A stretch of 64,000 bases of DNA, from assembly GCA_948566455.1 (NCBI GenBank), contig CAOYQO010000012.1, positions 1 to 64,000 of the forward strand, in the 5' to 3' direction. Positions 8,982 through 18,658 of this stretch are shown in pieces. Positions within the stretch are counted from its first letter, which is position 1; each line of letters starts with the position of its first letter. The DNA is from an uncultured Phocaeicola sp. GTDB lineage: Bacteria; Bacteroidota; Bacteroidia; Bacteroidales; Bacteroidaceae. Below the pieces are notes generated by a model, which did not search any database, was not told the origin of the DNA, and worked only from the letters and a program-made list of their open reading frames with translations. The translations under genes and the position numbers were made by a program.

Positions 8982-10148
8982 ATGTTATCCCGGTTAGTAT
9001 TATCAAAAAACAATTTATTCTTTGCCTTTCTCATATTTGGCTATTTATTCGGTGTCATATTTTATGACTTTATCGAATTCAGCTATGTAGATGAGCTAAT
9101 GGCACTTTTCTTGGTCGTTTTTGCCGGAATGATAGTAATAGAACGTAAAAACTGGAAAGAACTGAAATCAATAGGAATACTTACAGGAATCCTCTCATTT
9201 TATTTGATTTACTCATTCATTATCAAATCTAATACTCCCGGTGCAATCATTATGGATTTCCTGACACAAATAAAACCCTTTCTGGGATTTTATTGTACTC
9301 TTCTGATTGCTCCAAGATTAACAATCCCTCAAAAACGCTTCCTATCTATTCTCTGCATAATAATAGCAGGAGGGCTTCTCATTTTAGGATTTATCGATAC
9401 TAATTTTCTATTCTTCGGACACCAGTCCCGATATGCAACAGCTATTGTTGTTACTTTTTTCCTACTGTGCTATTGCTCTACTAATTCATGGAGTGATATT
9501 ATGATTTTATTGCTAATATTGACTATAGGATTGATTTCTACGCGTTCTAAATTTTATGGTTTTTGGGCAATTGCTATTTTTCTGATGATTTATGTAAAAG
9601 TTGGGGGAGAAATCCATTTTAATATAAAAACAGCGAGTTTATTTATAGGCCTTTTGTTTATTGCTGTCTGGCTGGCGAGAGACAAAATCATACTTTATTA
9701 TGTAGACGGAATGATGAACTCCCGGGAAATGTGGAGCCGTCCGGCTATGATGCTTACCTCCATACAAATTTTATATGATTATTTCCCTTTCGGAAGTGGA
9801 TTGGCCAGCTTTGGAACATTTGCTTCAGCTGAATATTATTCACCTACTTATGCAGTCTATGGATTAGATCATTTGTGGGGATTATCAAAAGAAATGCCTA
9901 CATTTATATGCGATGCTTTTTATCCTGAACTGGCACAATTTGGGGTAGTAGGTGTTATACTCTATTTTACTTTTTGGGGAACGATTCTTCGCAAATCGGC
10001 AAAAGAACTGTTACCCGAAATACAATTATTTGTGTTATTGATTTTTTTATTCTTTTTAATCGAAGGAATTGCTGATGCAACTTTTACGCAAAACCGGGGA
10101 TTGTTTATATTGATATTATTAGGTCTTGTATTATCTCCAAATAAATGA
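8982..10148 (+). CDS. Wzy-like O-antigen/capsule polymerase
   Basis: 388 aa, almost entirely hydrophobic, with about ten membrane helices. A larger extracytoplasmic loop at about 245-300 (MMNSREMWSRPAMML...) precedes the last helices, as in O-antigen ligase/polymerase (Wzy/WaaL) proteins. Family members are too divergent to assign by short motifs, so the call rests on topology, size and neighbourhood. It would polymerise undecaprenyl-linked repeat units at the periplasmic face. It starts 4 bp after the Wzz-like gene and its stop overlaps the flippase start as ATGA, so the genes are translationally coupled. DNA here is clearly more AT-rich than in the core genes, typical of glycan-specific genes. 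Confidence 0.75.
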   Translation: MLSRLVLSKNNLFFAFLIFGYLFGVIFYDFIEFSYVDELMALFLVVFAGMIVIERKNWKELKSIGILTGILSFYLIYSFIIKSNTPGAIIMDFLTQIKPFLGFYCTLLIAPRLTIPQKRFLSILCIIIAGGLLILGFIDTNFLFFGHQSRYATAIVVTFFLLCYCSTNSWSDIMILLLILTIGLISTRSKFYGFWAIAIFLMIYVKVGGEIHFNIKTASLFIGLLFIAVWLARDKIILYYVDGMMNSREMWSRPAMMLTSIQILYDYFPFGSGLASFGTFASAEYYSPTYAVYGLDHLWGLSKEMPTFICDAFYPELAQFGVVGVILYFTFWGTILRKSAKELLPEIQLFVLLIFLFFLIEGIADATFTQNRGLFILILLGLVLSPNK

Positions 10149-11461
10149 AACAAGAAGCTGGTACATATAGAAAAGGGGCTGTTTACTCTTCTGCTTTTAG
10201 CATTGGAAGTAAATTCACGGCTTTCATTATGCAGCTTTTAATTGCTTACTATCTGGGAGCCAATACAGGAACCGATATTTATTTCTATTTGTATAATATT
10301 GCAATTCTGATTGGAGGACTAGTGCAAACGCTAAATACATCCATATTAATTCCCAAAGCCATGTATTTGCGGCATAATGAATCGCCACAAGCAGAAATGC
10401 AATTTCATAATTCATTCCTCTATGCATTCCTATTATTGGCTCTAGGGTTATTATTTTTGTTTTGCATTATAGGAGGCAAACAAGCTCCGGAATGGATTAT
10501 GAACTTCCAACCTCAAGATATTCAGAATCATATTTCAATATATTATTTATTCTTTCCGCTTACCCTACTTCTGATATTCAATCTCTATGTTAGTGAAATA
10601 TTAGTTTCATTCAAATACTTCACATTAGGGCTTTCATGCAATTTCATGATAAATTTAAGTGGTATTATTGCTCTTTTATTATTGGGACAACAAACTAATG
10701 TCTCAATAATAATGTATAGTAGCTGCTGTGCCTGCCTAATGAATATCGTTGTATTACTCTGTTTTATGAAGAAAAAGCTGAAATGGCAATTCACATTAGT
10801 TAAATTTTCACTAATACGTACACAAAGAAAAGCATTAACCGGAGTAACTATTAATCAAGGAATAATAATTTTTGCATCCACTTTTCCCATGTATTTATTA
10901 TCCCAATACCAACCGGGAATAATAACTATTATCAATTATGCGCAAAAATTTATTCAGGCTCCATTAGCATTAATACAGCAGATAACTTCTGTACTTCAAA
11001 TCAAACTTAACAACTTATATAGTCAGGGTGAGAAGGAAGAAATGTATCGCGTCACTTTTCGCATAACTTTGCGTTTATTCTTATTTACGGTATGTACTTC
11101 TATAGCCATCTTTCTGTTACGTACTATCATTGCTGAACAACTGTTTGGATTGGGTAAAATGTCATATACTGCTATGGAGACATTGTCATCTCTTATCGGT
11201 ATAATGACATTTGCAATGCCATTTACAGCTATTAGTCTGGCATGCATGAAGATTTATTTTACAGAATATCGCATACGTATCTATGTAGCCATCATGTCAT
11301 TGACCAACCTACTCTCATGTGTATGTTACTATTTTGCAATAGCAACATGGCAAGAATACGGATATGCTATTGTGTATCTACTGGTTGAATTCTTAATTAT
11401 GATAGGCATTGTTACTTTCTTGAAATGTAAAAAAAGAGTTGGAAATGATAGACTTAAATAA
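10145..11461 (+). CDS. Wzx/MurJ-like lipid-linked oligosaccharide flippase
   Basis: 438 aa with about twelve to fourteen hydrophobic helices. The N-terminus (SIGSKFTAFIMQLLIAYYLGANTGTD in type) matches the opening of MOP-superfamily flippases, including the YYLGxxxxTD pattern shared by MurJ and Wzx relatives. It would flip undecaprenyl-diphosphate-linked repeat units to the periplasm for the polymerase encoded just upstream. The start codon overlaps the stop of the polymerase gene by four bases. Gene order polymerase-flippase and the AT-rich composition support a Wzx/Wzy pathway. A true peptidoglycan MurJ is unlikely given the context. Confidence 0.85.
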   Translation: MKQEAGTYRKGAVYSSAFSIGSKFTAFIMQLLIAYYLGANTGTDIYFYLYNIAILIGGLVQTLNTSILIPKAMYLRHNESPQAEMQFHNSFLYAFLLLALGLLFLFCIIGGKQAPEWIMNFQPQDIQNHISIYYLFFPLTLLLIFNLYVSEILVSFKYFTLGLSCNFMINLSGIIALLLLGQQTNVSIIMYSSCCACLMNIVVLLCFMKKKLKWQFTLVKFSLIRTQRKALTGVTINQGIIIFASTFPMYLLSQYQPGIITIINYAQKFIQAPLALIQQITSVLQIKLNNLYSQGEKEEMYRVTFRITLRLFLFTVCTSIAIFLLRTIIAEQLFGLGKMSYTAMETLSSLIGIMTFAMPFTAISLACMKIYFTEYRIRIYVAIMSLTNLLSCVCYYFAIATWQEYGYAIVYLLVEFLIMIGIVTFLKCKKRVGNDRLK

Positions 11462-11523
11462 CCGGAGAAAATATTTAATTGAGTTTTGTTATATAACAAA
11501 AAGCATTAAAAAAATAAAGTAAT

Positions 11524-12639
11524 ATGCGCATATTATTGTTGAACTCTATATTATATACCCCGCGTACCACGCCTAAAGGAAGATTTATTCCTCAAATAGA
11601 TTCTATTGAGGATTGTATGATTGTAAAATTGGGGATAGAGTTTGCCAGCCAAGGACATGAAATAACTTTAGTAGCAGCGAAAGAATATAGGCCTATCAAT
11701 CAACAAGATTTCCCGATGGAAATTATTTATTTTCGCTCTATTATACCTAACTTATTTTTACCAACTGTATTACCTTTCCATCCACAATTGATTCATTTCA
11801 TCAAAAAACATGGGAAAGAGTTTGATATGATTATTAGCAGTGAGATTTTCTCATTTAACTCTCTTTTTGCGGCCTGTTTAGTACCTGAAAAAACTCTTAT
11901 ATGGCAGGAAGCAGGAGATCACAATCGCAAATTTTTCAAGTTACCATCTCTAATATGGTATCATATCGTAGCTCGTACATGTATGCGAAAAGTAAAGGTC
12001 ATTCCTCGCTCCTTGGTTGCCGGTAGATTTATCAAACAATTTGGTTTAAAGGTCTCTTCCAATTTTATAGACCATGGCGTAGATGGAAAAGTTTTTCATT
12101 TCCAGAAAAATAAGAAAAACTCTTTTATTGTTGTCGCACATTTAGATAAAGACAAAGATGTAATGTCTATCATTATATTATATAAGAAATTTATAGAGCG
12201 ATACGCTGATAAACAATATATATTATACATAATCGGAGAAGGAGAAGAATCCCGAAATCTAAAGGAGTATGTTCAAAGCAATCAATTAGATCAGCAGATT
12301 TTCTTCTTGGGAAGAATTCCCCAAAAAGAATTAAGCAACTTTTTAGGTAACGCTATGTGCTTACTCTGCAATTCAAAAAAGGAATTGAATATGATGTCAA
12401 TAGGCGAAGCTATAGTAGCAGGAACACCTGTTATTACAAATACGATTCCCTATAGCCATGAGTGGATAAACCAGAAAAAATTGGGAATAGCGAAAGATAA
12501 CTGGACTGAAGATGACATGCATGAAATAGTAACAAACAATCAGTATTATGTGAACAATTGTTTGCTTTATTCTTCCCAGTTATTATTATCTGGACTTCCT
12601 AATAAATTTGTAACACAATTCAATTTGAAGTGGTTATGA
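11524..12639 (+). CDS. GT4-like glycosyltransferase
   Basis: 371 aa. It has the two-Rossmann layout of GT-B enzymes. The C-terminal half carries the features of glycosyltransferase group 1: a nucleotide-sugar region opening with FIVVAHLDKDKD, IIGEGEE near residue 238, and a late SIGEAIVAGTPVITN block that replaces the usual EAMACGTPVI. It probably adds one sugar to the undecaprenyl-linked repeat unit on the cytoplasmic face. Donor and acceptor cannot be told from sequence. A 62-bp gap separates it from the flippase gene, and its stop overlaps the next start as ATGA. Confidence 0.8.
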   Translation: MRILLLNSILYTPRTTPKGRFIPQIDSIEDCMIVKLGIEFASQGHEITLVAAKEYRPINQQDFPMEIIYFRSIIPNLFLPTVLPFHPQLIHFIKKHGKEFDMIISSEIFSFNSLFAACLVPEKTLIWQEAGDHNRKFFKLPSLIWYHIVARTCMRKVKVIPRSLVAGRFIKQFGLKVSSNFIDHGVDGKVFHFQKNKKNSFIVVAHLDKDKDVMSIIILYKKFIERYADKQYILYIIGEGEESRNLKEYVQSNQLDQQIFFLGRIPQKELSNFLGNAMCLLCNSKKELNMMSIGEAIVAGTPVITNTIPYSHEWINQKKLGIAKDNWTEDDMHEIVTNNQYYVNNCLLYSSQLLLSGLPNKFVTQFNLKWL

Positions 12640-13826
12640 AAGTTCTAATTATAAATAAGTTCCTGTATTCTCGGGGAGGTGATTGCATTTACGCTTTAAA
12701 TTTAAGTCGATTATTATGTAATGCAGGGCATGAAACTTGCTTTTATGCAATGGATTATTCACATAATATTCCGTGTAAAGAAAGTAAATACTTTGCTGAA
12801 GAAATAGACTTCTCTGCTACAAATTTATTTGGGAAAATAAAGGCTGTTAGTCGTATTATATGGGGAACAGGAGTAACTAAAAGTTTTGAAAAACTTTTAG
12901 ATGAGTTTCAACCAAGCATTGTATATTTAAATAATATCCATTCTTATCTTTCACCTATAGTCGCAAAAATAGCATGTAAAAAAGGTATAAAAGTAATTTG
13001 GACACTCCATGATTATAAATTGATATGTCCCTCATACAACTGCCTTTGCAATGGAAAGGTATGTGAGGTGTGCCTCACTAATAAGAAGAATGTAGTGCTT
13101 CGTAAATGTATGAAGAATAATCTTTTAGCAAGTGTGTTAGCATGGGGAGAAGCCGTAAATTGGAATAAGGATAAACTTTCTGCATGGACAGATACATTTA
13201 TTTGTCCCAGTCACTTTATGGCAAATAAGATGCAGCAAGGAGGTTATCCGGCAGATAAATTGCAAGTTATTAGTAACTTTATAGGGGAAGAACAAGCAGA
13301 ATATATAAAAACTACAACTTGTCCTGCACAAGAGAAGGCTTATGCATATATAGGACGGCTTTCAAGAGAAAAAGGTATTGATTCGCTTTTAAAAGCTGCA
13401 TCCCAACTACCTTATAGACTATATATTGCAGGTACCGGTCCATTAGAAGCAGAGTTGAAGAAGGAATATACTGCAAATAATATTGTATTCCTTGGACACT
13501 TGACAATGGAAGATACTATAAATCTTCTAAGAAAAGTGTGCTTTACTGTTATTCCATCAGTTTGCTATGAAAATAATCCCCTCAGCGTAATTGAATCTCT
13601 ATGCTGTGGTACTCCTGTATTAGGTAGAGATATTGGAGGAATACCTGAATTATTAGAATCAGATAACTGTAACCTTCTTTTTACACAAGATGAAGCATTG
13701 CCGGCACTTATCACTAAAATGTTTGATACGGTTGTCTCTAATAATCGAAATGAATTATCTGCCACTTCACTACGACGTTTTTCTAGTGAGCAATATTATC
13801 GAAAGTGGCTTAAGATTGTAGAATAA
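12636..13826 (+). CDS. GT4 family glycosyltransferase
   Basis: 396 aa from the ATG at 12636, which overlaps the previous stop (ATGA); a GTG two codons earlier at 12630 is possible but less likely. It is a GT-B enzyme. The N-terminal domain has GGDCIYALNLSRLLCNAGHE for acceptor-side contacts. A cysteine-rich insert lies at about 130-165 (CPSYNCLCNGKVCEVC), a pattern seen in a subset of GT4 enzymes. The donor domain begins with AYIGRLSREKGID and contains GTGPLEAELK and the PSVCYENNPLSVIESL...GTPVLG block with the EX7E glutamates. It should add a sugar to the repeat unit. The clustered cysteines might bind metal; this is untested. Confidence 0.88.
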   Translation: MKVLIINKFLYSRGGDCIYALNLSRLLCNAGHETCFYAMDYSHNIPCKESKYFAEEIDFSATNLFGKIKAVSRIIWGTGVTKSFEKLLDEFQPSIVYLNNIHSYLSPIVAKIACKKGIKVIWTLHDYKLICPSYNCLCNGKVCEVCLTNKKNVVLRKCMKNNLLASVLAWGEAVNWNKDKLSAWTDTFICPSHFMANKMQQGGYPADKLQVISNFIGEEQAEYIKTTTCPAQEKAYAYIGRLSREKGIDSLLKAASQLPYRLYIAGTGPLEAELKKEYTANNIVFLGHLTMEDTINLLRKVCFTVIPSVCYENNPLSVIESLCCGTPVLGRDIGGIPELLESDNCNLLFTQDEALPALITKMFDTVVSNNRNELSATSLRRFSSEQYYRKWLKIVE

Positions 13827-13865
13827 GAAATAATGTTTTCGTAAATTAATAAATAGTATATATAC

Positions 13866-14888
13866 ATGAAATCTGCTATAAGTTTGCCTACTGATATGTG
13901 TATCATCGTTACATACCGCTGCCCGATGCAGTGCCAGATGTGTAATATATGGCAAAATCCTACAGATCAGCACCAGGAGATAACTCCTATGGAAATGGAA
14001 AGACTTCCTAAAGTTAAGTTTATTAATATAACAGGAGGAGAACCATTTGTCCGGGAAGATCTTGAAGAGATTGTAGAAGTCGCATTCCGCAAATCTCCCC
14101 GTGTTGTTATATCTACTTCGGGATGGTTTGAAGAACGAATCATTCGTTTGGCCGAGAAATTTCCTAAAATAGGAATACGTATTAGTATCGAAGGGCTGTC
14201 TCTAAAAAATGATGAGCTCCGGGGGAGGAAAGGAGGTTTTGATAAGGGGCTCCGCACCTTATTACGTCTTAAAGAAATGGGAGTGAAAGATATAGGTTTC
14301 GGCATTACGGTATCTAATTCTAATTCCGCCGATATGCTTTCTCTATATAGATTGTCACGTTCGTTGGGAATGGAGTTCGCAACTGCCGCCTTACATAATT
14401 CATATTATTTTCATAAAACAGATAACACAATTACTAACCAAACAGAAGTTTGTGGAAATTTCAGTAAACTGATAGAATGGCAACTAAAAGAGAAGCATCC
14501 CAAATCTTGGTTCCGTGCATATTTTAACTGGGGGCTAATCAATTATGTAAAAGGGCAACCACGATTACTCCCTTGCGAAGCTGGATTGGTTAACTTCTTT
14601 GTAGATCCGTACGGTGATGTTTATCCCTGTAACGGACTGGAAAGCAAATACTGGAAAGAAAGTATGGGAAATATCCGAACTATGACCTCCTTTGAAGAAC
14701 TATGGAGAAGTGAACAGGCTGAACACATCAGAAGTTGTGTGCGTAATTGCCCTAAAAATTGCTGGATGGTAGGCACTGCTGCCCCTGTCATGAAGAAATA
14801 CGTGGCAATTCCCATGAAATGGGTAATAAATCAAAAAATACAATCGTTATTGGGACATCCCATAAACTTGGAGAATAAAGAAAAATGA
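13866..14888 (+). CDS. Radical SAM protein with SPASM-like C-terminus
   Basis: 340 aa. The radical SAM cluster motif CxxxCxxC is present as C19, C23 and C26 in TYRCPMQCQMC. The SAM-binding GGEP follows at 57-60. The C-terminal third has further cysteines at about 236, 254, 290, 294 and 298, in LPCEAG, YPCNG and the CVRNCPKNCW group. This matches the auxiliary-cluster (SPASM/twitch) arrangement. Such enzymes modify peptides, carbohydrates or other small substrates. Here the gene is embedded between glycosyltransferases and overlaps the next one as ATGA, so a sugar or glycan substrate is inferred. No precursor peptide gene is visible nearby. The exact reaction is unknown. Confidence 0.88.
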   Translation: MKSAISLPTDMCIIVTYRCPMQCQMCNIWQNPTDQHQEITPMEMERLPKVKFINITGGEPFVREDLEEIVEVAFRKSPRVVISTSGWFEERIIRLAEKFPKIGIRISIEGLSLKNDELRGRKGGFDKGLRTLLRLKEMGVKDIGFGITVSNSNSADMLSLYRLSRSLGMEFATAALHNSYYFHKTDNTITNQTEVCGNFSKLIEWQLKEKHPKSWFRAYFNWGLINYVKGQPRLLPCEAGLVNFFVDPYGDVYPCNGLESKYWKESMGNIRTMTSFEELWRSEQAEHIRSCVRNCPKNCWMVGTAAPVMKKYVAIPMKWVINQKIQSLLGHPINLENKEK

Positions 14889-15982
14889 AAATTGTTGTCA
14901 CAGGTACCAGAGGTATTCCCGGCATACAGGGTGGGGTAGAGACACATTGTCAGGAACTCTATCCCTTGATTGCGGATGAACAACACGAGATCATCGTCAT
15001 TCGTCGTCCCAACTATGCTGTGGATCGTTCTGTACAAATCTATAAACAAGTTGCTATTAAAGATATCAGCGCGCCCCGCAGCAAACACCTGGAAGCTTTT
15101 GTTCATACCTTTAAAGCTGTGATTTATGCTCGCAAAGTGAAAGCTGACATCGTTCATATTCATGCTGTGGGACCAGCTCTGATGACTCCTGTCGCGCGTT
15201 TGTTGGGTATGAAAGTCGTGATAACACATCATGGTCCCGATTATGACCGTGATAAATGGGGACGTTTTGCCAAGTGGATACTATGTATGGGAGAAAGAGC
15301 AGGAGTCTATTATGCCAATCATATAATTGTAATATCAGAACATATACGGCAAATAATATATCATCAGTATTCAGCAAAAAGAAACGTCACGCTGATACAC
15401 AATGGAGTAAATGTACCAACGCGTGTAATTGGTACAGAATATCTTGAAAGTTTAGATTTGACAGAATATGGATATGTTTTGGCTGTAGGACGTTTTGTGA
15501 AAGAAAAAAACTTAGACCAACTGGTTGAAGCTTTCACGCAACTTTCTTCACCTTCTATGAAATTAGTAATAGCCGGAGATGCCGACTTTCAAGATGAATA
15601 TGCTCAAAAGCTAAAAGAAGTATGTTGGAAACAGAAAAATATTTGCCTGACAGGTTTTATAAAAGGAGATAAACTAGCACAATTATATACATATGCAAAA
15701 GTATTTGTATTGCCATCCACCCACGAAGGTCTACCTATTGCATTGCTTGAAGCGATGAGCTATGGTTGCCCGGTACTGGCAAGTGATATTCCTGCCAACA
15801 AAGAAATAGGACTGCCTGATGAATGTTATTTCAGAAATGGCGATTTTAGTAATTTGCTTCACACCCTAAAAGAAAAGATAGAAATATCTCAGAGCAAACG
15901 GATTACTTATGATCTATCATCTTATAGTTGGCATCACATTGCTCAACAGACTAAAGAAATCTATGATTCTTTAATTGTCTAA
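14885..15982 (+). CDS. GT4 family glycosyltransferase
   Basis: 365 aa. The N-terminus reads GTRGIPGIQGGVETHCQEL, the signature of GT4 enzymes related to exopolysaccharide rhamnosyl and other group-1 transferases. HHGPDYDRDKWG and VISEHIRQII follow in the acceptor domain. The donor domain opens with LAVGRFVKEKNLDQLVEAF. It ends with the PSTHEGLPIALLEAMSYGCPVLASD block that carries the catalytic EX7E pair. It should act on the lipid-linked repeat unit in the cytoplasm. Base composition is somewhat higher in GC than the polymerase/flippase block. Its start overlaps the radical SAM stop by four bases, so both are made together. Confidence 0.9.
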   Translation: MKIVVTGTRGIPGIQGGVETHCQELYPLIADEQHEIIVIRRPNYAVDRSVQIYKQVAIKDISAPRSKHLEAFVHTFKAVIYARKVKADIVHIHAVGPALMTPVARLLGMKVVITHHGPDYDRDKWGRFAKWILCMGERAGVYYANHIIVISEHIRQIIYHQYSAKRNVTLIHNGVNVPTRVIGTEYLESLDLTEYGYVLAVGRFVKEKNLDQLVEAFTQLSSPSMKLVIAGDADFQDEYAQKLKEVCWKQKNICLTGFIKGDKLAQLYTYAKVFVLPSTHEGLPIALLEAMSYGCPVLASDIPANKEIGLPDECYFRNGDFSNLLHTLKEKIEISQSKRITYDLSSYSWHHIAQQTKEIYDSLIV

Positions 15983-16038
15983 AACAATATAGGCAAAAGT
16001 TTACCGTTCTATAATTCAAAGTACGCTATATTTTAAGA

Positions 16039-16659
16039 ATGAATATACAGTCTCCATTATATAATTTTCCGCTGCAACGGAAAGGTAACCAATTTATAAA
16101 AAGAACTCTCGATATTATATTTGCATCGATAGTTTTGATTCTTATATATCCACTGGCTTATATCATTATTGGGTGTTGCATCAAAATAATGATGCCTGGT
16201 AAAATAATCTTTTCACAAAAAAGACATGGACAATATGGGAAAGTATTTACCTGTTATAAATTCCGTTCTATGTTGCCAAATGGTGAAGCTGATATACAGC
16301 AGGCATCTCATGAAGATCCGCGTATCACTCCTCTTGGGCGTTTCTTACGTATCACCAGTCTTGATGAATTACCTCAATTTTGGAATGTTCTCAAAGGAGA
16401 TATGTCTATAGTAGGACCACGTCCTCATATGCTGATACACACGGAGCAATATTGCAATATTATTCCTGAATACAACAAAAGGCTTATGGTTAAACCGGGA
16501 ATAACGGGCTGGGCACAGATACACAACTTGCGTGGTGAAACGGAAAAGTTGGACAAGATGAAGAAAAGAGTGGAATATGATATATGGTATATTGAGCATT
16601 GGTCATTCTTATTAGACCTAAGAATAATGCTGAGCACAGCGAAAATCATATTTCGATAA
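16039..16659 (+). CDS. Undecaprenyl-phosphate sugar phosphotransferase (short PGT)
   Basis: 206 aa, the size of minimal monotopic phosphoglycosyl transferases (PglC/WcaJ catalytic core). One hydrophobic segment at about 27-50 corresponds to the reentrant membrane helix. Conserved blocks are FSQKRHGQYGKVFTCYKFRSM, ITSLDELPQFWNVLKGDMSIVGPRP and KPGITGWAQI. The Asp-Glu pair of SLDELPQ is the catalytic dyad of this family. It should start repeat-unit synthesis by moving a sugar-1-phosphate from a nucleotide sugar to undecaprenyl phosphate. It lies after the transferases and 4 bp before the Wzi-like gene, later than the usual early position in such loci. Confidence 0.93.
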   Translation: MNIQSPLYNFPLQRKGNQFIKRTLDIIFASIVLILIYPLAYIIIGCCIKIMMPGKIIFSQKRHGQYGKVFTCYKFRSMLPNGEADIQQASHEDPRITPLGRFLRITSLDELPQFWNVLKGDMSIVGPRPHMLIHTEQYCNIIPEYNKRLMVKPGITGWAQIHNLRGETEKLDKMKKRVEYDIWYIEHWSFLLDLRIMLSTAKIIFR

Positions 16660-16663
16660 GCCT

Positions 16664-18100
16664 ATGCGTAAAGTCTGCTACATACTCACAATCCTGTTTT
16701 GTTTCTCTGCATCCTCCGTGATGACAGCACAAAATGGCCTGAAACAACAGAATGTTTCATCTTTCGTTGAATATGGAGCATCTGTCCACACGGGCGATAA
16801 TACTCCTTTATGGCAAGTAAGTAATCAGCATGGGCTTTCCTCTATCGACAATAATACTTACTTAAGAGGTGGTGCTTTCTATACAGATACAATCCGCCAA
16901 TGGAGGTTGGAAGGTGGACTGGATATGGCAGTGGCTGCAGGATTTACATCTACCTTTGTTTTGCAACAGGCATACGCAGATATTCGATACAAATGGATAG
17001 GATTACTTATTGGTAGTAAAGAGATTAATTCCCCTTTATTAAACCGAGAATTAAGTAGCGGAGGATTACTCTGGTCAGGAAATGCAAGACCCATTCCGCA
17101 AGTATGGATAGGCCTTCCTGAATATGTACAGATACTGCCACGCCTTGCCTTGAAAGCAGAAATATCATACGGATGGTTTACTGACAATAAATACCAAGAA
17201 GAAAAGGTTGGAGAAGATTTCTGGTATACCAAGAGTATCAAATACCATCACAAGAGTGGATTTCTCCGCATCGGTGTACCACAAGGTAAATGGCAACTGG
17301 ATTTAGGTATGAGCCTGGATGTACAATTTGGCGGTTACAAAAGTGCCGGAATAGATGCAGGAGATTTGGGAAATAGTTGGAAAGATTATTTCAAAGTATT
17401 TATCCCGACTCATGGAGATGACAGTAGTCCGGAGGGTGAACAGATAGCTTATCAAGGTAATTTTATGGGCAGTGAGCATATCCGGATGACCTATCGTCAC
17501 AATGATTTCTCAATTAGTGCCTATATGGAAAACTATTATGATGATTTCAGCGGAATGGGTAAGCTCAATGGATTTGACGGATTGTGGGGAGTCGAGTATA
17601 AATCCAATCATAAGCAAGCTATCAATGGTTTCGTTCTGGAATATTATCAAACTACCAACCAAAGTGGTCCGATGCATGGGTTAGACTTCAGTGAGGTAAA
17701 GAAGACAGGGGGAGCCGATGACTACTATAATAATGATTGGTATCCCGGTTGGGTACATTGGGGGATGAGCATGGCCAATCCGTTGATAGCTTCTCCTATT
17801 TACAACAAAGATGGCGATATGACCTTCAAATATAATCGTGTACGAGCTATGCATTTAGGCTGGAGTGGAGACATCAGCAGTGAATGGACATACCTCGCAA
17901 AACTGTCATATAACAAAACTTGGGGAACTCCTTTCAAACCTATACCTGATATATTAGAAAATTTTTCTACTTTTGCATCAATTATCTATACTCCTCGTAA
18001 ATGGAAGGGATGGAGGTTCAATGCTTCTATCGCTTTTGATACCGGAGAGATATATGGCGACAATTTAGGTTGCCAGTTGAAAGTACGAAAAATATTCTAA
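16664..18100 (+). CDS. Wzi-like capsule assembly outer-membrane protein
   Basis: 478 aa. A signal peptide of about 22 residues is cleaved near VMTAQ. The mature chain alternates hydrophobic and polar residues in amphipathic strands, with many aromatic and glycine residues (for example SYGWFTDNKYQEE and YMENYYDDFSGMGKLNG). It resembles the capsule assembly Wzi family, an outer-membrane beta-barrel with lectin-like loops that holds polysaccharide at the cell surface. The presence of this gene suggests that the product stays surface-associated rather than fully secreted. It is 4 bp from the PGT gene and 4 bp from rmlC. Confidence 0.8.
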   Translation: MRKVCYILTILFCFSASSVMTAQNGLKQQNVSSFVEYGASVHTGDNTPLWQVSNQHGLSSIDNNTYLRGGAFYTDTIRQWRLEGGLDMAVAAGFTSTFVLQQAYADIRYKWIGLLIGSKEINSPLLNRELSSGGLLWSGNARPIPQVWIGLPEYVQILPRLALKAEISYGWFTDNKYQEEKVGEDFWYTKSIKYHHKSGFLRIGVPQGKWQLDLGMSLDVQFGGYKSAGIDAGDLGNSWKDYFKVFIPTHGDDSSPEGEQIAYQGNFMGSEHIRMTYRHNDFSISAYMENYYDDFSGMGKLNGFDGLWGVEYKSNHKQAINGFVLEYYQTTNQSGPMHGLDFSEVKKTGGADDYYNNDWYPGWVHWGMSMANPLIASPIYNKDGDMTFKYNRVRAMHLGWSGDISSEWTYLAKLSYNKTWGTPFKPIPDILENFSTFASIIYTPRKWKGWRFNASIAFDTGEIYGDNLGCQLKVRKIF

Positions 18101-18104
18101 AGAA

Positions 18105-18653
18105 ATGAATTACATACAGACGGAAATTGATGGCGTATGGTTGATTGAGCCAAAAGTGTTTCGCGACGAACGCGGGTATTTTATGGAAGCCTTTAAAGAG
18201 GAAGATTTTAAAGCGCACATAGGTGATGTACATTTCGTTCAGGACAATGAATCGAAATCCTCTTTCGGCGTGTTACGCGGACTACACTATCAAAAAGGAG
18301 AATACTGCCAGTCGAAACTGGTACGTGTCATTAAAGGAAAAGTTCTGGATGTGGCAGTAGACCTGCGGCGGACATCCCCGACGTTCGGCAAATATGTCAG
18401 CGTGGAACTGAGTGAAGAGAACCAACGCCAGTTCTTCATTCCCCGTGGTTTTGCACACGGTTTTCTGGTATTAAGCGACGAAGCTATTTTTACGTATAAA
18501 GTGGATAATGTGTACGCTCCACAGGCAGAAGCATCCATCCGCTTCAATGATGAAACGATAGGCATTGACTGGCCGGTTGCCGAAGAACATTTACTATTAT
18601 CTCCTAAAGATAAAGCTGCTCCTCTTTTTAAGGATGCAGTATATTTTGAATAA
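18105..18653 (+). CDS. rfbC: dTDP-4-dehydrorhamnose 3,5-epimerase
   Basis: 182 aa, full length for RmlC. The cupin core carries the catalytic His in LRGLHYQ (H61) and the conserved FFIPRGFAHGF and FTYKVDNVYAP blocks with the active-site tyrosine. RmlC converts dTDP-4-keto-6-deoxy-glucose to the 4-keto-rhamnose epimer in dTDP-L-rhamnose synthesis. The partner genes rmlA, rmlB and rmlD are not in this window, so either they lie elsewhere or the epimerase makes a different deoxysugar. It sits between the Wzi-like gene (4 bp) and ugd (5 bp), in the same operon. Confidence 0.92.
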   Translation: MNYIQTEIDGVWLIEPKVFRDERGYFMEAFKEEDFKAHIGDVHFVQDNESKSSFGVLRGLHYQKGEYCQSKLVRVIKGKVLDVAVDLRRTSPTFGKYVSVELSEENQRQFFIPRGFAHGFLVLSDEAIFTYKVDNVYAPQAEASIRFNDETIGIDWPVAEEHLLLSPKDKAAPLFKDAVYFE

Positions 18654-18658
18654 AGAGT

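Noticed and set aside
14831..15232. 133-aa reading opposite the radical SAM/GT4 junction
   Set aside because: Antisense to two well-supported genes with no promoter or family features.
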